In this document: piece after piece, positions 1 through 9,699 of the stretch
Layout: each line of letters opens with the position of its first letter
How positions within the stretch are numbered: position 1 is the stretch's first letter
Assembly (NCBI GenBank): GCA_022822865.1
Contig: JAJDYJ010000047.1
Span: forward strand, 62,001 to 126,000
Direction of reading: 5' to 3'
Source: Pseudomonadales bacterium
Lineage (GTDB): Bacteria > Pseudomonadota > Gammaproteobacteria > Pseudomonadales > Pseudohongiellaceae
Length of the DNA: 64,000 bases
Notes under the pieces: generated by a model
Told to the model about the DNA's origin: nothing
Seen by the model: only the letters and a program-made list of their open reading frames with translations
The model's database searches: none
Translations under genes and position numbers: made by a program

Positions 1-120
1 GCCCTGGCGGTCAGTCACGGTAATGATCGTATTGTTGAAAGACGCGTGAATGTGGACAACGCCGTCGGAGACTTCGCTGCGCGCTTTCTTGCGTCCTGTC
101 TTGGCTCCTGGTGTTGCCAT
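1..120 (-). CDS. rpsK: 30S ribosomal protein S11 (N-terminal part)
   Basis: The first 40 codons of S11 are present; the rest lies beyond the left edge of the window. The readable start [20 protein letters not shown] and the following [15 protein letters not shown] stretch are the family hallmark. S11 sits on the platform of the small subunit, next to the decoding site and the 3' end of 16S rRNA. It starts 3 bases after the rpsM stop codon, as expected for the alpha operon, where rpsD, rpoA and rplQ normally follow. Only the family call is certain; the C terminus cannot be judged. Confidence 0.97.
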   Translation of the reverse strand, partial: MATPGAKTGRKKARSEVSDGVVHIHASFNNTIITVTDRQG

Positions 121-123
121 GGT

Positions 124-480
124 TTACTTCCTGATCGGCTTGCGCGGACCCTTGCGGGTGCGGGCATTGGTCTTGGTGCGCTGTCCGCGCACCGGCAGCG
201 AACGGCGATGCCGGATGCCGCGATTGCAGCCGAGGTCCATCAGCCGCTTGATGTTCATGGAGGTTTCCCGACGCAGATCGCCCTCGGTCGGAACCTTGAC
301 GACTTCGGCCCGGATCGAATCGAGTTGTTCCGGACTCAGTTCGCTGGTGCGGGTCGAGGGCTCGATGCCGGCGGCTTCGCAGATCGCGCCCGCCAGGGTC
401 GGCCCTATGCCATAGACATATCGCAGGGAAATCACGATATGCTTGTTGTCCGGTATGTTGACTCCGGCAATACGTGCCAT
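124..480 (-). CDS. rpsM: 30S ribosomal protein S13
   Basis: A 118-residue S13 of normal length. It opens [14 protein letters not shown] and carries the signature block ending in [18 protein letters not shown] at the basic C-terminal tail. S13 lies in the head of the 30S subunit, contacts the 50S subunit through the inter-subunit bridges, and its tail reaches the P-site tRNA. It is the first gene of the alpha operon, 33 bases downstream of rpmJ and 3 bases upstream of rpsK. Nothing unusual is seen. Confidence 0.98.
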   Translation of the reverse strand: MARIAGVNIPDNKHIVISLRYVYGIGPTLAGAICEAAGIEPSTRTSELSPEQLDSIRAEVVKVPTEGDLRRETSMNIKRLMDLGCNRGIRHRRSLPVRGQRTKTNARTRKGPRKPIRK

Positions 481-513
481 AAATTCACTCCACCTCTTGC
501 TCTCGCACTTCCT

Positions 514-630
514 TTAGCCCTGTCTTTGCTTATGACGAGGCTCGGCGCTGCAGATCACGCGGATCACGCCGTTGCGCTTGATGATCTTGCAGTTCCGGCA
601 AATCTTTTTTACGGATGCTCGCACTTTCAT
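514..630 (-). CDS. rpmJ: 50S ribosomal protein L36, zinc-binding form
   Basis: A 38-codon gene. It translates to [20 protein letters not shown] and continues to a basic end HKQRQG. The zinc-ribbon ligands Cys11, Cys14, Cys27 and His33 are all present, so this is the C+ (zinc-dependent) paralogue. L36 binds 23S rRNA near the base of the stalk. It sits 15 bases after secY and before rpsM, the standard end of the spc operon. Confidence 0.97.
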   Translation of the reverse strand: MKVRASVKKICRNCKIIKRNGVIRVICSAEPRHKQRQG

Positions 631-645
631 GATCCCGACCTCCTG

Positions 646-1971
646 CTAGATTCCCGTCCGGCCATAGGCGCCGAGCCTGGATTTCTTCATCAGCGAGTCA
701 TATTGATGGGACATCAGATGCGACTGCACCTGAGACCAGAAATCCATGGTCACGACGACTGAAATCAGCAGCGCCGTGCCGCCGAGATTGAACGGCACGT
801 TGGCCAGCATCTGCATGAAATTCGGCAGCAGGCAGACCAGCGTGATATAAATCGCGCCGAACATGGTCAGACGGGTGATTACGCCGTCGATGTATTTCGC
901 GGTCTGTTCGCCGGGCCTGATGCCCGGTATGAACGCTCCGGAGCGGCGCAGGTTGTCCGCCACGTCCCGCGGATTGAACACCAGCGCGGTATAAAAGAAA
1001 CAGAAGAAAATGATCATCGCGCTGAAAATGATGATGTATAGCGGCTGGCCGGGACCGATCAGCAGGGCCAGATCCTGCAGCCATTCGGCGCCTTCGGACT
1101 GACCGAACCATTGTCCGAGCGAGGCCGGAAACAGCAGGATGCTGCTGGCGAAAATCGCCGGAATCACGCCCGCCATGTTGATCTTCAGCGGCAGATGGCT
1201 AGCCTGGGCCTGGTACATCTTGCGGCCCTGCTGACGCTTGGCGTAGTTCACGGTAATGCGGCGCTGGGCCCGCTCGACGTATACGATGCAGCCGACCACG
1301 CCGACGGCGATCAGGCCGACCACGAGCAGCAATACGCCATTGATCTGGCCTTCGTAGGCCTGGGTCAGCGACGTTCCGACGGCAGCGGGGAAGCCCGCGA
1401 CGATGCCGGCGAAAATCAGCATGGAAATGCCGTTGCCGACGCCTTTCTCGGTGATCTGTTCGCCCAGCCACATCAGGAACATGGCGCCGGTCACCAGCGA
1501 GATGATCGCGGTGAGCGTGAACGCCAGGCCCGGATTGTAGGCCAGCGGCGTGAGCAGCCCCATGGTCATGCCGGTGCCCTGCACGGTGGCCAGGCCCAAT
1601 GCGCCCCAGCGGGTGTATTGCGTGATCTTGCGGCGTCCGGACTCGCCTTCCTTCTTCAACTGGTCGAGCTGGGGGCTGACCGCGGTCAGCAGTTGCATGA
1701 TGATCGAGGCGGAAATGTACGGCATGATGCCGAGCGCGACGATGCTCATACGCTCGAGGGCGCCGCCCGAAAACATGTTGAACAGGTCGGCGAATGTGCC
1801 TTCGTTCTGGGAGAAAAACGCCTGCAACTGGATCGGGTCGATGCCGGGCACGGGAATATGGGTGCCGACGCGATAGACGAAAATCGCGAACAGCAGGAAC
1901 AGCAGGCGCGCCTTCAGCTCGCCAAGACCGGCGCCGATATTCTCGGGACTTATTCCTGGTTTCTTCGCCAT
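646..1971 (-). CDS. secY: Preprotein translocase subunit SecY
   Basis: SecY, 441 residues, is the channel-forming subunit of the SecYEG translocon in the inner membrane. The sequence shows the typical N terminus (a short charged segment, then TM1), a plug-proximal segment after HIPVPGID, and about ten hydrophobic helices. The cytoplasmic loop around [19 protein letters not shown] matches the SecA/ribosome-docking loop between TM6 and TM7, and [23 protein letters not shown] matches the conserved TM8-TM9 loop. The gene is in its usual place between rplO (6 bases upstream) and rpmJ (15 bases downstream), so it should be co-expressed with ribosomal proteins. Confidence 0.98.
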   Translation of the reverse strand: MAKKPGISPENIGAGLGELKARLLFLLFAIFVYRVGTHIPVPGIDPIQLQAFFSQNEGTFADLFNMFSGGALERMSIVALGIMPYISASIIMQLLTAVSPQLDQLKKEGESGRRKITQYTRWGALGLATVQGTGMTMGLLTPLAYNPGLAFTLTAIISLVTGAMFLMWLGEQITEKGVGNGISMLIFAGIVAGFPAAVGTSLTQAYEGQINGVLLLVVGLIAVGVVGCIVYVERAQRRITVNYAKRQQGRKMYQAQASHLPLKINMAGVIPAIFASSILLFPASLGQWFGQSEGAEWLQDLALLIGPGQPLYIIIFSAMIIFFCFFYTALVFNPRDVADNLRRSGAFIPGIRPGEQTAKYIDGVITRLTMFGAIYITLVCLLPNFMQMLANVPFNLGGTALLISVVVTMDFWSQVQSHLMSHQYDSLMKKSRLGAYGRTGI

Positions 1972-1977
1972 TGCCGA

Positions 1978-2448
1978 TTACTCGCTTTCGCCTTCCTCCG
2001 CCGCCACATCCCAGTCGCCGATCACCTTGCCGCCAGCGGTCTCGATCGCCGCTTTCGCGCCCTTGCTCACTCGCAGGCCCTGAACGGTCACGGCCTTCGT
2101 CACTTCGCCGGAAAGCATGACCCGGGCGCGCCTGACATTGGCCCGCACCACGCCGGCCTTGCGCAGGGCGGCCAGATCGATGACTTCGGCGTCGACTCCG
2201 TTCAGTTCGCCGGTGCGCACCTCCGCGGTCACGCGGCCGACCCGCGAGGTAAAGCCGAATTTGGGCAGGCGCATCTGCAAGGGCATCTGCCCGCCTTCGA
2301 ATCCCGGCCGCACACCGCCGCCGGAACGGGATTTCTGACCCTTGTGGCCCTTGCCGCAGGTCTTGCCGTAACCGCTCCCCATACCGCGCCCGACGCGCTT
2401 TCTCGCCTTGCTGCTGCCGGGGGCCGGTTTCAATTCATTCAGTCGCAT
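1978..2448 (-). CDS. rplO: 50S ribosomal protein L15
   Basis: L15, 156 residues from [18 protein letters not shown]. An in-frame ATG lies 14 codons further upstream, but it falls inside rpmD, and family alignment favours the start at 2448. That start has a GGGAAAG ribosome-binding sequence just ahead of it. The Gly/Lys-rich N-terminal extension ([20 protein letters not shown]) threads into 23S rRNA, and the globular part follows. L15 is a late-assembling protein of the large subunit. The gene is 13 bases after rpmD and 6 bases before secY. Confidence 0.96.
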   Translation of the reverse strand: MRLNELKPAPGSSKARKRVGRGMGSGYGKTCGKGHKGQKSRSGGGVRPGFEGGQMPLQMRLPKFGFTSRVGRVTAEVRTGELNGVDAEVIDLAALRKAGVVRANVRRARVMLSGEVTKAVTVQGLRVSKGAKAAIETAGGKVIGDWDVAAEEGESE

Positions 2449-2461
2449 TTCGCTTTCCCGC

Positions 2462-2668
2462 TTAGCTTGCCTGTTTGGCTTCCACGGCAAGCAGATAGCC
2501 TATCTTGTCGATCATGCCGCGCACGGCCGGCGTATCTTCCAGTTCGACTGTATGGTGCATGCGGCGCAAGCCGAGGCCCTTCAGGCACAGCTTGTGTTTC
2601 GGCTGAATGCCGATCGGGCTGCGCACCAGCGTTACCTTGACGGTGTCTTTCGCTTTCTTTGCCGCCAT
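2462..2668 (-). CDS. rpmD: 50S ribosomal protein L30
   Basis: L30, 68 residues, starting [20 protein letters not shown] and containing the [21 protein letters not shown] block typical of the family. It has a short Lys-rich N-terminal extension and a few extra residues at the end compared with the 59-residue E. coli protein. L30 binds 23S and 5S rRNA regions on the large subunit. It is 4 bases downstream of rpsE and 13 bases upstream of rplO, the canonical spc operon position. Confidence 0.97.
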   Translation of the reverse strand: MAAKKAKDTVKVTLVRSPIGIQPKHKLCLKGLGLRRMHHTVELEDTPAVRGMIDKIGYLLAVEAKQAS

Positions 2669-2672
2669 GGTC

Positions 2673-3182
2673 TCAGCCCAGAATCTCTTCGGGAGTCTTG
2701 CCGCGCCGCAACGCGACCTCCTCCGGTGAACGCATTTCCTTCAAGCCCTTGAACGTCGCCCGCACCACGTTCACCGGATTGGTGGAGCCGTAGCACTTGG
2801 CGAGCACGTTCTGCACGCCGGCAAGTTCCAGAATCGCGCGCATGGCGCCGCCGGCGATAACGCCGGTGCCTTCCGAGGCCGGCTGCATGTACACCTTCGA
2901 AGCCCCGTGCCGGGCCTTGATCGGATATTGCAGCGTGTTGCCGTCCAGATTCACGTTAATCATGTTGCGGCGCGCCGCTTCCATGGCCTTCTGGATGGCC
3001 AGGGGCACTTCCCGGGCCTTGCCGCGGCCGAAACCGACCCGGCCGTTGCCGTCGCCGACCGCGGTCAATGCGGTGAAGCCGAAGATCCGGCCGCCCTTGA
3101 CCACCTTGGCGACACGATTGACCTGGATCAGCTTCTCCTGCAGACCCTCTTCGTTCTTTTCCGCCTCTTCTCTGAATGCCAT
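2673..3182 (-). CDS. rpsE: 30S ribosomal protein S5
   Basis: S5, 169 residues. The N-terminal double-stranded RNA-binding domain includes [20 protein letters not shown] and the following [17 protein letters not shown]. The C-terminal beta-alpha domain contains [21 protein letters not shown]5 lines the mRNA entry channel and contributes to decoding fidelity and mRNA unwinding. The gene starts 9 bases after rplR and is followed closely by rpmD. Confidence 0.98.
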   Translation of the reverse strand: MAFREEAEKNEEGLQEKLIQVNRVAKVVKGGRIFGFTALTAVGDGNGRVGFGRGKAREVPLAIQKAMEAARRNMINVNLDGNTLQYPIKARHGASKVYMQPASEGTGVIAGGAMRAILELAGVQNVLAKCYGSTNPVNVVRATFKGLKEMRSPEEVALRRGKTPEEILG

Positions 3183-3191
3183 GTCGTATTC

Positions 3192-3542
3192 CTAGAATTT
3201 CAGTCCGCCTTCCCGCGCCGCCTCGGCCAGGGCCTTGACGCGGCCGTGGTAGGCGTAGCCGGAGCGATCGAAAGCCACGGTATCGATGCCGGCGGCCAAC
3301 GCGCGCTCGGCAATCAGCTTGCCCACCTTGCCGGCTGCCTCGACATTACCGGTTGCGTCGCCGCGCTGTTCTTTCTCGACGGTCGAGGCGCTCACGAGCA
3401 CCTCGGCGCCGCCCGGCGCGAAGATCTGGGCGTACATATGCCTGGGCGAGCGAAATACGCACAGGCGGTTCATTTCCTTCTCCCGAATCCGCGCCCTGGC
3501 TTTTCGCGCCCGGCGCAGACGGGCGTCTTTTTTCATACTCAT
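3192..3542 (-). CDS. rplR: 50S ribosomal protein L18
   Basis: L18, 116 residues, the 5S rRNA-binding protein of the central protuberance. It has a basic N-terminal tail ([20 protein letters not shown]), then the conserved [16 protein letters not shown] and a [21 protein letters not shown]-terminal segment. Two in-frame ATGs lie two codons apart; the upstream one is used here because an AAGGG sequence is correctly spaced from it. The gene is 12 bases after rplF and 9 bases before rpsE. Confidence 0.97.
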   Translation of the reverse strand: MSMKKDARLRRARKARARIREKEMNRLCVFRSPRHMYAQIFAPGGAEVLVSASTVEKEQRGDATGNVEAAGKVGKLIAERALAAGIDTVAFDRSGYAYHGRVKALAEAAREGGLKF

Positions 3543-3554
3543 CGCGTAACGCCC

Positions 3555-4088
3555 TTACTTCTTCTTCGCCTCTTTCGAGAACACGCGCTCGCCCACGTAA
3601 CGTATGCCCTTGCCCTTGTAGGGCTCCGGCGGCCTGAACTTGCGAATCTCGGCGGCCACCTGGCCCACCTGTTGCTTGTCCGCGCCGCTGACCACGATTT
3701 CGGTCTGCGACGGCGTTTGCACCGTGACGCCCTGGGGTACGGCATAATCGATCGGGTGCGAAAATCCCACGGTCAAATTCAGCTTCGACCCCTGGGCTCT
3801 TGCGCGATAGCCGACGCCACGCAGCTCCAGCCGCTTCTCGAAGCCTTCGGAAACGCCGGTCACCATGTTGCGCAGCAGGGCGTGAATCGTTCCCACCATG
3901 GCGTTGGCCCGGCGCGATTCTTCCCGCGCGCGCACAAACAGACCGTTGTCCCCCTGTTCGACCCGAACCTCGACCGGCAAGGCGAGTTGCAGGTTGCCCT
4001 TGCCGCCCTTGACCGACACTTCCGCATCGCGCAGGGTCGCTTCCACTCCCTTGGGAACCTGCACCGGACTGTTGGCCATTCTCGACAT
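3555..4088 (-). CDS. rplF: 50S ribosomal protein L6
   Basis: L6, 177 residues, the normal length. Two repeated alpha/beta domains are visible. The second carries the signature [11 protein letters not shown] near the C terminus, and the first begins [20 protein letters not shown]6 binds the sarcin-ricin loop region of 23S rRNA near the factor-binding site. The gene follows rpsH after 41 bases and precedes rplR. Confidence 0.98.
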   Translation of the reverse strand: MSRMANSPVQVPKGVEATLRDAEVSVKGGKGNLQLALPVEVRVEQGDNGLFVRAREESRRANAMVGTIHALLRNMVTGVSEGFEKRLELRGVGYRARAQGSKLNLTVGFSHPIDYAVPQGVTVQTPSQTEIVVSGADKQQVGQVAAEIRKFRPPEPYKGKGIRYVGERVFSKEAKKK

Positions 4089-4129
4089 CTTCTACTCCTG
4101 TTTCGCTCAAGCGACCCCGTCTTCGAAAT

Positions 4130-4525
4130 CTAGAAAACCGTGCAGATCACTTCGCCGCCGATACCGGCCGCGCGCGCCTGCCTGTCGGTCATCAGGCCGA
4201 GATTGGTCGACATGATGACGGTGCCGAGACCGGCGCGATTGCTCGGCAGGTCGTCCTTGCCCCGATAGGCGCGCAGGCCCGGCCGGCTGACCCGCATGAT
4301 CTCCTCGATCGCGGGTTGGCCGTTCACGTATTTCAGCGCCACTTCCAGTTCCGGCTTGCCGTCGCCGTCGCGCACTTCATAGCCCTTGATATAGCCTTCT
4401 TCCAGCAGCAACTTCGAGATCGCCACCTTGATCTTCGAAGACGGGCAACGGATGGTTTCCTGATTCACCATCTGCGCGTTGCGGATGCGAGTCAGGTAAT
4501 CGGCGATCGGGTCGGTCATAGTCAT
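4130..4525 (-). CDS. rpsH: 30S ribosomal protein S8
   Basis: S8, 131 residues. It begins [20 protein letters not shown] and ends with the family signature region [20 protein letters not shown] and GGEVICTVF. In E. coli S8 binds the central domain of 16S rRNA and acts as translational repressor of the spc operon by binding mRNA near rplE. I did not resolve an S8 target hairpin here. The rpsN-rplE gap of 67 bases upstream is one place to look. Confidence 0.98.
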   Translation of the reverse strand: MTMTDPIADYLTRIRNAQMVNQETIRCPSSKIKVAISKLLLEEGYIKGYEVRDGDGKPELEVALKYVNGQPAIEEIMRVSRPGLRAYRGKDDLPSNRAGLGTVIMSTNLGLMTDRQARAAGIGGEVICTVF

Positions 4526-4537
4526 ATCGTATTTGTC

Positions 4538-4843
4538 CTACCAGCTCGCCTTTACCAGTCCCGGCACGTCGCCGCGCATGGCTACTTCACGCAACTTGTT
4601 GCGGCACAGGCCGAACTTGCGGAATACGCCGCGGGGCCGTCCGGTCAGCCGGCAACGGCGCACCAGGCGGACCGGACTCGAATCGCGCGGCAGTTTCTGC
4701 AATTTTTGCTGCGCTTCCCATTTGTCTTCGCTGCTGGCCCTGGAGTCGGCCAGTACCGCCTTCAGCGCGGCGCGGCGGGCGGCGTACTGCTTTACCGTCC
4801 TCATGCGCTTCGCTTCTCTGGCGATCATCGAAGTTTTTGCCAT
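4538..4843 (-). CDS. rpsN: 30S ribosomal protein S14, zinc-free long form
   Basis: S14, 101 residues, the same length as the E. coli protein. The C-terminal part [20 protein letters not shown] is conserved, but the four-cysteine zinc knuckle of the short form is absent, so this is the C- long form. S14 is in the 30S head, near S3 and S10. The gene has 67 untranslated bases upstream (after rplE), and 12 bases separate it from rpsH downstream. Confidence 0.97.
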   Translation of the reverse strand: MAKTSMIAREAKRMRTVKQYAARRAALKAVLADSRASSEDKWEAQQKLQKLPRDSSPVRLVRRCRLTGRPRGVFRKFGLCRNKLREVAMRGDVPGLVKASW

Positions 4844-4910
4844 TTGTCTGGTCTCCGCTAGCCTTTACTTCGGGCCCTTGCATCGGGCCCGTCTCAATTC
4901 GTGAATCCGG

Positions 4911-5465
4911 TCAGGCCGCCGCGCCCATGCCCCGGAAGGGGAAGCGCATGGCGGCGAGCAGTGCCCGTCCTTCTTCATCGGTCCCGGCGCTCGTCGTGAT
5001 GATGATGTCGAGCCCCCGGATCTTGTCTATCTTGTCGTAGTCGATCTCCGGAAAGATGATCTGTTCGCTGACGCCCATGGCAAAGTTGCCGTTGCCGTCG
5101 AACGATTTCGGGTTCAGGCCGCGAAAGTCCCTGATGCGCGGAATGGCGATGCTCACCAGCCGCTCGAGAAACTCGTACATGCGCTCTCCGCGCAAGGTCA
5201 CCTTGCAGCCGATGGGCCAGCCTTCGCGGATCTTGAATCCGGCTATGCTCTTGCGCGCCTTGGTGATGACCGGCTTCTGGCCGCTGATCGCCTGCATGTC
5301 GGCGCTCGCGTATTCGAGCACTTTCTTGTCGGCCACGGCGCCGCCGAGTCCCATGTTGAGCACTACCTTGGTCACTTTCGGCACACGCATGGGATTGTCG
5401 TAGCCGAACTGTTTCACCAGTTCCGGCGTTACTTCCTGCTTGTAGAATTCTTTGAAACGCGCCAT
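4911..5465 (-). CDS. rplE: 50S ribosomal protein L5
   Basis: L5, 184 residues, binds 5S rRNA with L18 and L25 and contacts the P-site tRNA. The family blocks [38 protein letters not shown] and [19 protein letters not shown] are all visible. Its C terminus is slightly extended ([10 protein letters not shown]). It starts 7 bases after rplX. Confidence 0.98.
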   Translation of the reverse strand: MARFKEFYKQEVTPELVKQFGYDNPMRVPKVTKVVLNMGLGGAVADKKVLEYASADMQAISGQKPVITKARKSIAGFKIREGWPIGCKVTLRGERMYEFLERLVSIAIPRIRDFRGLNPKSFDGNGNFAMGVSEQIIFPEIDYDKIDKIRGLDIIITTSAGTDEEGRALLAAMRFPFRGMGAAA

Positions 5466-5472
5466 CTCGAAC

Positions 5473-5787
5473 CTAATCTATCGCTTCGCCGCTCGATTTG
5501 AAAAAGCGGGTCTTGCCGCCTTCTTCGTCGACCCGGATGCCCACCCGGTCGGCGGCTCCCGAATCCGGATTGAAAATCGCGACATTGGAAATATGCAGCG
5601 GAGCTTCTTTCTCCACGATTCCGCCCGGCTGGCCCAGATTGGGGTTCGGCCGGGTGTGCCGCTTGATCATGTTGACTCCGGCGACGATGACCTTGTCATC
5701 GCCCACCATGCGGGTGATCGTGCCGCGGGTGCCCTTGTCCCGGCCGGCAATCACGATCACTTCGTCATCTCTTCTCAGTTTGCGCAT
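5473..5787 (-). CDS. rplX: 50S ribosomal protein L24
   Basis: L24, 104 residues from [20 protein letters not shown], which is the KOW motif of this assembly-initiator protein. An in-frame start 11 codons upstream exists, but alignment to the family start makes the ATG at 5787 the better choice. L24 binds the 5' domain of 23S rRNA and lies at the peptide exit tunnel. It follows rplN after 40 bases and precedes rplE by 7. Confidence 0.96.
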   Translation of the reverse strand: MRKLRRDDEVIVIAGRDKGTRGTITRMVGDDKVIVAGVNMIKRHTRPNPNLGQPGGIVEKEAPLHISNVAIFNPDSGAADRVGIRVDEEGGKTRFFKSSGEAID

Positions 5788-5827
5788 AACTTTCAGTTCC
5801 GAACGGCCTCGAAAATCCACGGGCCGC

Positions 5828-6196
5828 TTACAGCACCTCCGGGGCGAGCGAAATGATTCGCATGAACCGTTCGTCGCGCAGTTCCCGCGTCACCGGACCG
5901 AATACCCGGGTGCCGATGGGCGCCTGCTGGTTGTTCAGCAGTATGGCGGCATTGTCGTCGAAGCGGATCAGCGAGCCGTCGCCGCGGCGCACGCCCTTGC
6001 GGGTGCGCACCACCAGGGCGTCGAGCACCTGGCCTTTCTTCACGCGTCCGCGCGGGATCGCTTCCTTCACGGTTACCTTGATGATGTCGCCGATATGGGC
6101 ATAGCGCCGGTGGGAGCCGCCAAGCACCTTGATGCACATGATCCGGCGTGCGCCGCTGTTGTCGGCTACGTCCAGGTAGGATTGCACTTGAATCAT
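5828..6196 (-). CDS. rplN: 50S ribosomal protein L14
   Basis: L14, 122 residues, the first gene of the classical spc operon. It begins [20 protein letters not shown] and carries the signature [21 protein letters not shown]14 forms inter-subunit bridges with 16S rRNA and is the binding site of the silencing factor RsfS. It lies 52 bases after rpsQ; I see no clear sigma-70 promoter in this gap, so the S10 and spc clusters may be one transcript here. Confidence 0.98.
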   Translation of the reverse strand: MIQVQSYLDVADNSGARRIMCIKVLGGSHRRYAHIGDIIKVTVKEAIPRGRVKKGQVLDALVVRTRKGVRRGDGSLIRFDDNAAILLNNQQAPIGTRVFGPVTRELRDERFMRIISLAPEVL

Positions 6197-6248
6197 CGTT
6201 CGGCTCCGGCCACATATCCCATGGTTTTAACAAGCGCTCAACAAGCGC

Positions 6249-6524
6249 TCAGACCCGCGTCGCCCGCTTGTCTACGGAAACCAGCGCCCAGGATTTCGTG
6301 CGCGAAATCGGCCGCACTTCCCGGATCGTCACTTCATCGCCGGGCAGGCATTCGTTGTCCGCGTCATGGGCCGCGATCCTGGTGGACCGCTTGACGATCT
6401 TCCCGTATACCGGGTGCTTGACGCGCCGCTCCACCAGCACCACGATGGACTTGTCCATCCGGTTGCTCACGACCTTGCCCGATGCCGTGCGTCCCTTGCC
6501 CTGCTCTACATTTATCTCTGTCAT
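6249..6524 (-). CDS. rpsQ: 30S ribosomal protein S17
   Basis: S17, 91 residues, with the OB-fold blocks [38 protein letters not shown] and [17 protein letters not shown]. It binds the 5' domain of 16S rRNA early in assembly. Its ATG overlaps the rpmC stop by 4 bases (ATGA), indicating translational coupling. It is the last gene of the S10 cluster. Confidence 0.98.
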   Translation of the reverse strand: MTEINVEQGKGRTASGKVVSNRMDKSIVVLVERRVKHPVYGKIVKRSTRIAAHDADNECLPGDEVTIREVRPISRTKSWALVSVDKRATRV

Positions 6525-6745
6525 TCGCTTTCTTCCGTCGCCGCCAGCGCCGCCGCAGCGGCGGCCTTCTCGGCGAGCAATGTCTTGATCCTGGCGATGT
6601 CCTTGCGCACCACGGTCGCCAGGTGCGGCTGACCGAGCTGCCCGGTCGCCTTCTGCATGCGGTAGTTGAACTGCTCTTCGCGCAATTGCTCCAGCCGGCC
6701 TTGCAACTCGCCTTCTGTCAGTTCTCTCAATTCCTCCGCCTTCAT
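6521..6745 (-). CDS. rpmC: 50S ribosomal protein L29
   Basis: L29, 74 residues from [24 protein letters not shown] lies one codon upstream, but the ATG at 6745 shares one base with the rplP stop codon (TGATG), the usual coupled arrangement. The body is two long helices; an Ala-rich tail ([15 protein letters not shown]) extends beyond the E. coli length. L29 sits at the exit tunnel and helps dock trigger factor and SRP with L23. Confidence 0.96.
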   Translation of the reverse strand: MKAEELRELTEGELQGRLEQLREEQFNYRMQKATGQLGQPHLATVVRKDIARIKTLLAEKAAAAAALAATEESE

Positions 6746-7158
6746 CACATCACCGTCCGTTTCACGAAACTGGTGCGGAAAGGCAATTTGGCCGCGGCCA
6801 GCGAAAACGCGTCCCGCGCCAGTTCTTCGTCGACTCCTTCGATCTCGAACATGACCCGGCCGGGCTGAATCTGGGCGACCCAGTATTCGACGTTGCCCTT
6901 GCCCTTGCCCTGACGCACTTCGAGCGGCTTCTGGGTGATCGGCTTGTCCGGGAATACGCGGATCCAGATCTTGCCGCCCCGGCGCACCCGGCGCGTCATG
7001 GCCCGCCGCGCCGCCTCGATCTGGCGCGCGGTCAGGCGCCCGCGAGAGACGGCCTTCAGCCCGTACTGGCCGAAATCAACCGTACTGCCGCGGTGGGACA
7101 GACCGCGATTGCGGCCTTTTTGCATCTTGCGATATTTTGTTCGCTTCGGCTGTAACAC
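6745..7158 (-). CDS. rplP: 50S ribosomal protein L16
   Basis: L16, 137 residues. It begins [19 protein letters not shown] and contains the conserved arginine-rich [20 protein letters not shown] segment, which includes the arginine hydroxylated by YcfD/RoxA in E. coli. L16 organises the A-site tRNA-binding region of the large subunit and is needed for peptidyl transferase activity. It follows rpsC after 41 bases. Confidence 0.98.
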   Translation of the reverse strand: MLQPKRTKYRKMQKGRNRGLSHRGSTVDFGQYGLKAVSRGRLTARQIEAARRAMTRRVRRGGKIWIRVFPDKPITQKPLEVRQGKGKGNVEYWVAQIQPGRVMFEIEGVDEELARDAFSLAAAKLPFRTSFVKRTVM

Positions 7159-7180
7159 GACTGTTGGTTCCTGTTTCTAC

Positions 7181-7219
7181 GCCTGGCCCGTTCGGGATAC
7201 TAAGCCTGGCCCGTTCGGG
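7181..7219. repeat. 16-base direct repeat at the rpsC 3' end
   Basis: GCCTGGCCCGTTCGGG occurs at 7181-7196 and again at 7204-7219, 23 bases apart. The second copy encodes the last codons of rpsC; the first lies in the rpsC-rplP gap. It looks like a local tandem duplication or slippage product around the stop codon. No function is inferred. Confidence 0.85.
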
Positions 7220-7883
7220 CCTGGGGCGCCGCCATGGCCTCGTCGAGATCGAGTACTTCGCCCTTGAATATCCACACCTTCACGCCGATCACGCCATAGG
7301 TCGTGCTGGCTTCCGAGGTCGCGTAATCGATATCCGCGCGAAAGGTGTGCAAAGGCACGCGGCCCTCGCGATACCATTCGGAACGGGCGATCTCGGCGCC
7401 GCCGAGGCGGCCGCTCACTTGCACCTTGATGCCTTCGGCGCCCTGGCGCATCGCGTTTTGCACCGCCCGCTTCATCGCCCGGCGAAACATTACCCGGCGT
7501 TCGAGTTGCTGGGCCACGCCATCGGCAACGAGTTGCGCATCGAGATCGGGCTTGCGGATTTCCTCTATGTTGACCTGTACGAGTTTCTGATCGAGTTCCA
7601 TCAATTTCGCCAGCGCGGCGCGAAGTTTCTCCACGTCCTCGCCTTTCTTGCCGATCACGATGCCGGGGCGCGCGGTGTGGATCGTGATCCGCGCGGTCTC
7701 CGCGGGGCGCTCTATGTCCACCTGAGAAACCGAGGCATTGGCGAGCTTCTTGCGGATGTACTCGCGCACTTTCAGGTCGACGAGCAGGTTGTCCGCGTAT
7801 TGTTCGCCTTCGGCGTACCACAGCGAAGCGTGCCGCTTGACGATGCCGAGCCGAATCCCCGTGGGGTGTGCTTTCTGGCCCAT
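7200..7883 (-). CDS. rpsC: 30S ribosomal protein S3
   Basis: S3, 227 residues. The KH domain carries [15 protein letters not shown], and the C-terminal domain contains [20 protein letters not shown] and [16 protein letters not shown]3 forms part of the mRNA entry channel and helicase centre with S4 and S5. The ATG immediately follows the rplV stop (TGAATG), so the two are coupled. The very end of the gene lies in a 16-base direct repeat whose second copy is just past the stop codon (see separate entry), so the last few residues (ARTGQA) may be a recent change. Confidence 0.98.
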   Translation of the reverse strand: MGQKAHPTGIRLGIVKRHASLWYAEGEQYADNLLVDLKVREYIRKKLANASVSQVDIERPAETARITIHTARPGIVIGKKGEDVEKLRAALAKLMELDQKLVQVNIEEIRKPDLDAQLVADGVAQQLERRVMFRRAMKRAVQNAMRQGAEGIKVQVSGRLGGAEIARSEWYREGRVPLHTFRADIDYATSEASTTYGVIGVKVWIFKGEVLDLDEAMAAPQARTGQA

Positions 7884-8225
7884 TCAGTTCTCCTCGCCGT
7901 CGGCGACCTTGATGGTGATATGGCAGGAGCGCTTGAGAATGCGGTCCGCCCGGCCTTTCGCCCGCGGTCTGATACGCTTCAGGGTGCGCGCCTCGTCCAC
8001 GCAAATCGTCGCCACCTTCAATTCGTCTACGTCCGCGCCTTCGTTGTGTTCGGCGTTGGCGATCGCCGAATTCAGTAACTTGCGGATGATCGCGGCTCCC
8101 TTCCGGGTGCTGAAGGTCAATAGCTGCAGGGCGTCTTCCACCTGCTTGCCGCGGATCTGGTCCGCCACCAGCCGCGCTTTCTGCGCGGATATCCGGGCGC
8201 CTTTCAATCTTGCCGCAACGATCAT
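7884..8225 (-). CDS. rplV: 50S ribosomal protein L22
   Basis: L22, 113 residues from [20 protein letters not shown]. An ATG two codons upstream touches the GGAG ribosome-binding sequence, which is properly spaced only for the ATG at 8225; that start also aligns exactly with the E. coli protein. The long beta-hairpin reaching into the exit tunnel corresponds to [20 protein letters not shown]. The gene sits between rpsS and rpsC. Confidence 0.95.
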   Translation of the reverse strand: MIVAARLKGARISAQKARLVADQIRGKQVEDALQLLTFSTRKGAAIIRKLLNSAIANAEHNEGADVDELKVATICVDEARTLKRIRPRAKGRADRILKRSCHITIKVADGEEN

Positions 8226-8234
8226 CACCATCTC

Positions 8235-8513
8235 CTAGCGCCGCTTCGCCTTCTTGTCGGCGACGTGACTGCGATAGGTGCGGGTCAGGGCGAACTCGCC
8301 GAGCTTGTGGCCGACCATGTCCTCGCTGACGAATACCGGCACGTGCTGGCGGCCGTTATGCACGGCGATCGTCAGTCCGAGCATTTCGGGCGAGATCATG
8401 GAACGGCGCGACCAGGTCTTGATCGGACGCTTGTCGTTGTTTTCCACGGCCTTCTGCACCTTCTTCATCAGGTGAAGATCGATGAACGGACCTTTTTTCA
8501 ATGAGCGTGGCAC
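8235..8513 (-). CDS. rpsS: 30S ribosomal protein S19
   Basis: S19, 92 residues. It begins [20 protein letters not shown] and carries the signature [20 protein letters not shown]. It lies in the 30S head with S13 and contacts the central protuberance of the large subunit. The gene follows rplB after 27 bases. Confidence 0.98.
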   Translation of the reverse strand: MPRSLKKGPFIDLHLMKKVQKAVENNDKRPIKTWSRRSMISPEMLGLTIAVHNGRQHVPVFVSEDMVGHKLGEFALTRTYRSHVADKKAKRR

Positions 8514-8540
8514 TGTTCGCTTTCCTCTACCTGTCTATAC

Positions 8541-9383
8541 TCAGCCGCGGGCCTGACGGCTCGACTTCCTGCGCCGCACGATCAACTTGTCGGTGCGCTT
8601 GTTGGTTCTGGTCTTGTAGCCCTTGGTCGGCACGCCTGTCGGAGAAACCGGATGGCGGCCGCCGGAAGACTTGCCTTCGCCGCCGCCATGAGGGTGATCG
8701 ACCGGATTCATGGCCACGCCGCGCACTGTGGGCCGTACGCCGCGCCAGCGATTCGCGCCGGCCTTGCCGAGCGAACGCAGGTTGTGTTCGGAATTGGACA
8801 CCACGCCCATGGTCGCGCGGCATTCCGCGAGCACCTTGCGCATTTCGCCCGAGCGCAGGCGCAAGGTCGCGTATTTGCCTTCCCGCGCCACGAGTTGTAC
8901 CGACGCGCCCGCGCTGCGGGCGATCTGGGCGCCCTTGCCGGGCTTCAGTTCGACGCAGTGCACGGTGCTGCCGAGCGGTATGTTGCGCATGGGCAGGCAA
9001 TTGCCGGGCTTGATCGGCGAGTCTTCTCCCGAAATCACCGTGTCCCCGGCCTGTACCCTCGCCGGCGCGACGATGTAGCGGCGTTCGCCGTCGGCGTACA
9101 GCAACAATGCGATATTGGCCGAGCGGTTGGGATCGTATTCGAGGCGCTCCACGGTGGCTTCGATATTGTCCTTGTCGCGGCGAAAGTCGATGATTCGATA
9201 CTTCTGCTTGTGGCCGCCGCCGGCATGGCGGCGGGTAATGCGGCCCTGGTTGTTGCGGCCGCCGGTCTTCGGCTTGGGCGCCGTCAGCGGCGCATGGGGC
9301 GCGCCCTTGTGCAATTCGGGATGGCGCACCTTGACGACGAAACGGCGTCCGGGCGAGGTCGGTTTACATTTCACTACCGGCAT
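8541..9383 (-). CDS. rplB: 50S ribosomal protein L2
   Basis: L2, 280 residues, close to the usual 270-280. Visible blocks are [20 protein letters not shown] in the N-terminal OB part and the C-terminal signature [20 protein letters not shown]. The signature includes the histidine that lies near the peptidyl transferase centre. L2 is required for subunit association and tRNA binding. It follows rplW after 16 bases. Confidence 0.98.
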   Translation of the reverse strand: MPVVKCKPTSPGRRFVVKVRHPELHKGAPHAPLTAPKPKTGGRNNQGRITRRHAGGGHKQKYRIIDFRRDKDNIEATVERLEYDPNRSANIALLLYADGERRYIVAPARVQAGDTVISGEDSPIKPGNCLPMRNIPLGSTVHCVELKPGKGAQIARSAGASVQLVAREGKYATLRLRSGEMRKVLAECRATMGVVSNSEHNLRSLGKAGANRWRGVRPTVRGVAMNPVDHPHGGGEGKSSGGRHPVSPTGVPTKGYKTRTNKRTDKLIVRRRKSSRQARG

Positions 9384-9399
9384 GACAGCAACTCCGCTC

Positions 9400-9699
9400 C
9401 TAACCTATACCCGCCAGATCGATTTCGTCGCCTTCCTGCAGCCGCACGTAGGCCTTGCGCCAATCCGGGCGCTTGCGCGGACGGCCGCGCGCGGCGCCCT
9501 TGACCTTGCCTTTCACGTTGAGAACCTGCAGATCGGTGACGACCACGTCGAAAATGGTTTCCACCGCGGACCTGATTTCCGCCTTGGTGGCGTCCCGCGC
9601 GACCTTGAAGGCGTACTGGTTGTTTTCGTCGCCGGCTATGGCAGTCTTCTCGGACACATGCGGCGCCAGCAATACCTGATACATGCGCTCCCTGTTCAT
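9400..9699 (-). CDS. rplW: 50S ribosomal protein L23
   Basis: L23, 99 residues from [20 protein letters not shown]. It has the conserved [20 protein letters not shown] segment and the RNA-binding loop with [15 protein letters not shown]23 sits at the tunnel exit and is the docking site for trigger factor and SRP. Its ATG overlaps the rplD stop by 4 bases, fixing the start at 9699. Confidence 0.97.
   Translation of the reverse strand: MNRERMYQVLLAPHVSEKTAIAGDENNQYAFKVARDATKAEIRSAVETIFDVVVTDLQVLNVKGKVKGAARGRPRKRPDWRKAYVRLQEGDEIDLAGIG

Noticed and set aside
1111-2640. 509-codon open frame on the plus strand across secY and rplO
   Set aside because: It is antisense to two certain ribosomal-operon genes, has a composition expected of a GC-rich shadow frame and no recognisable domain.
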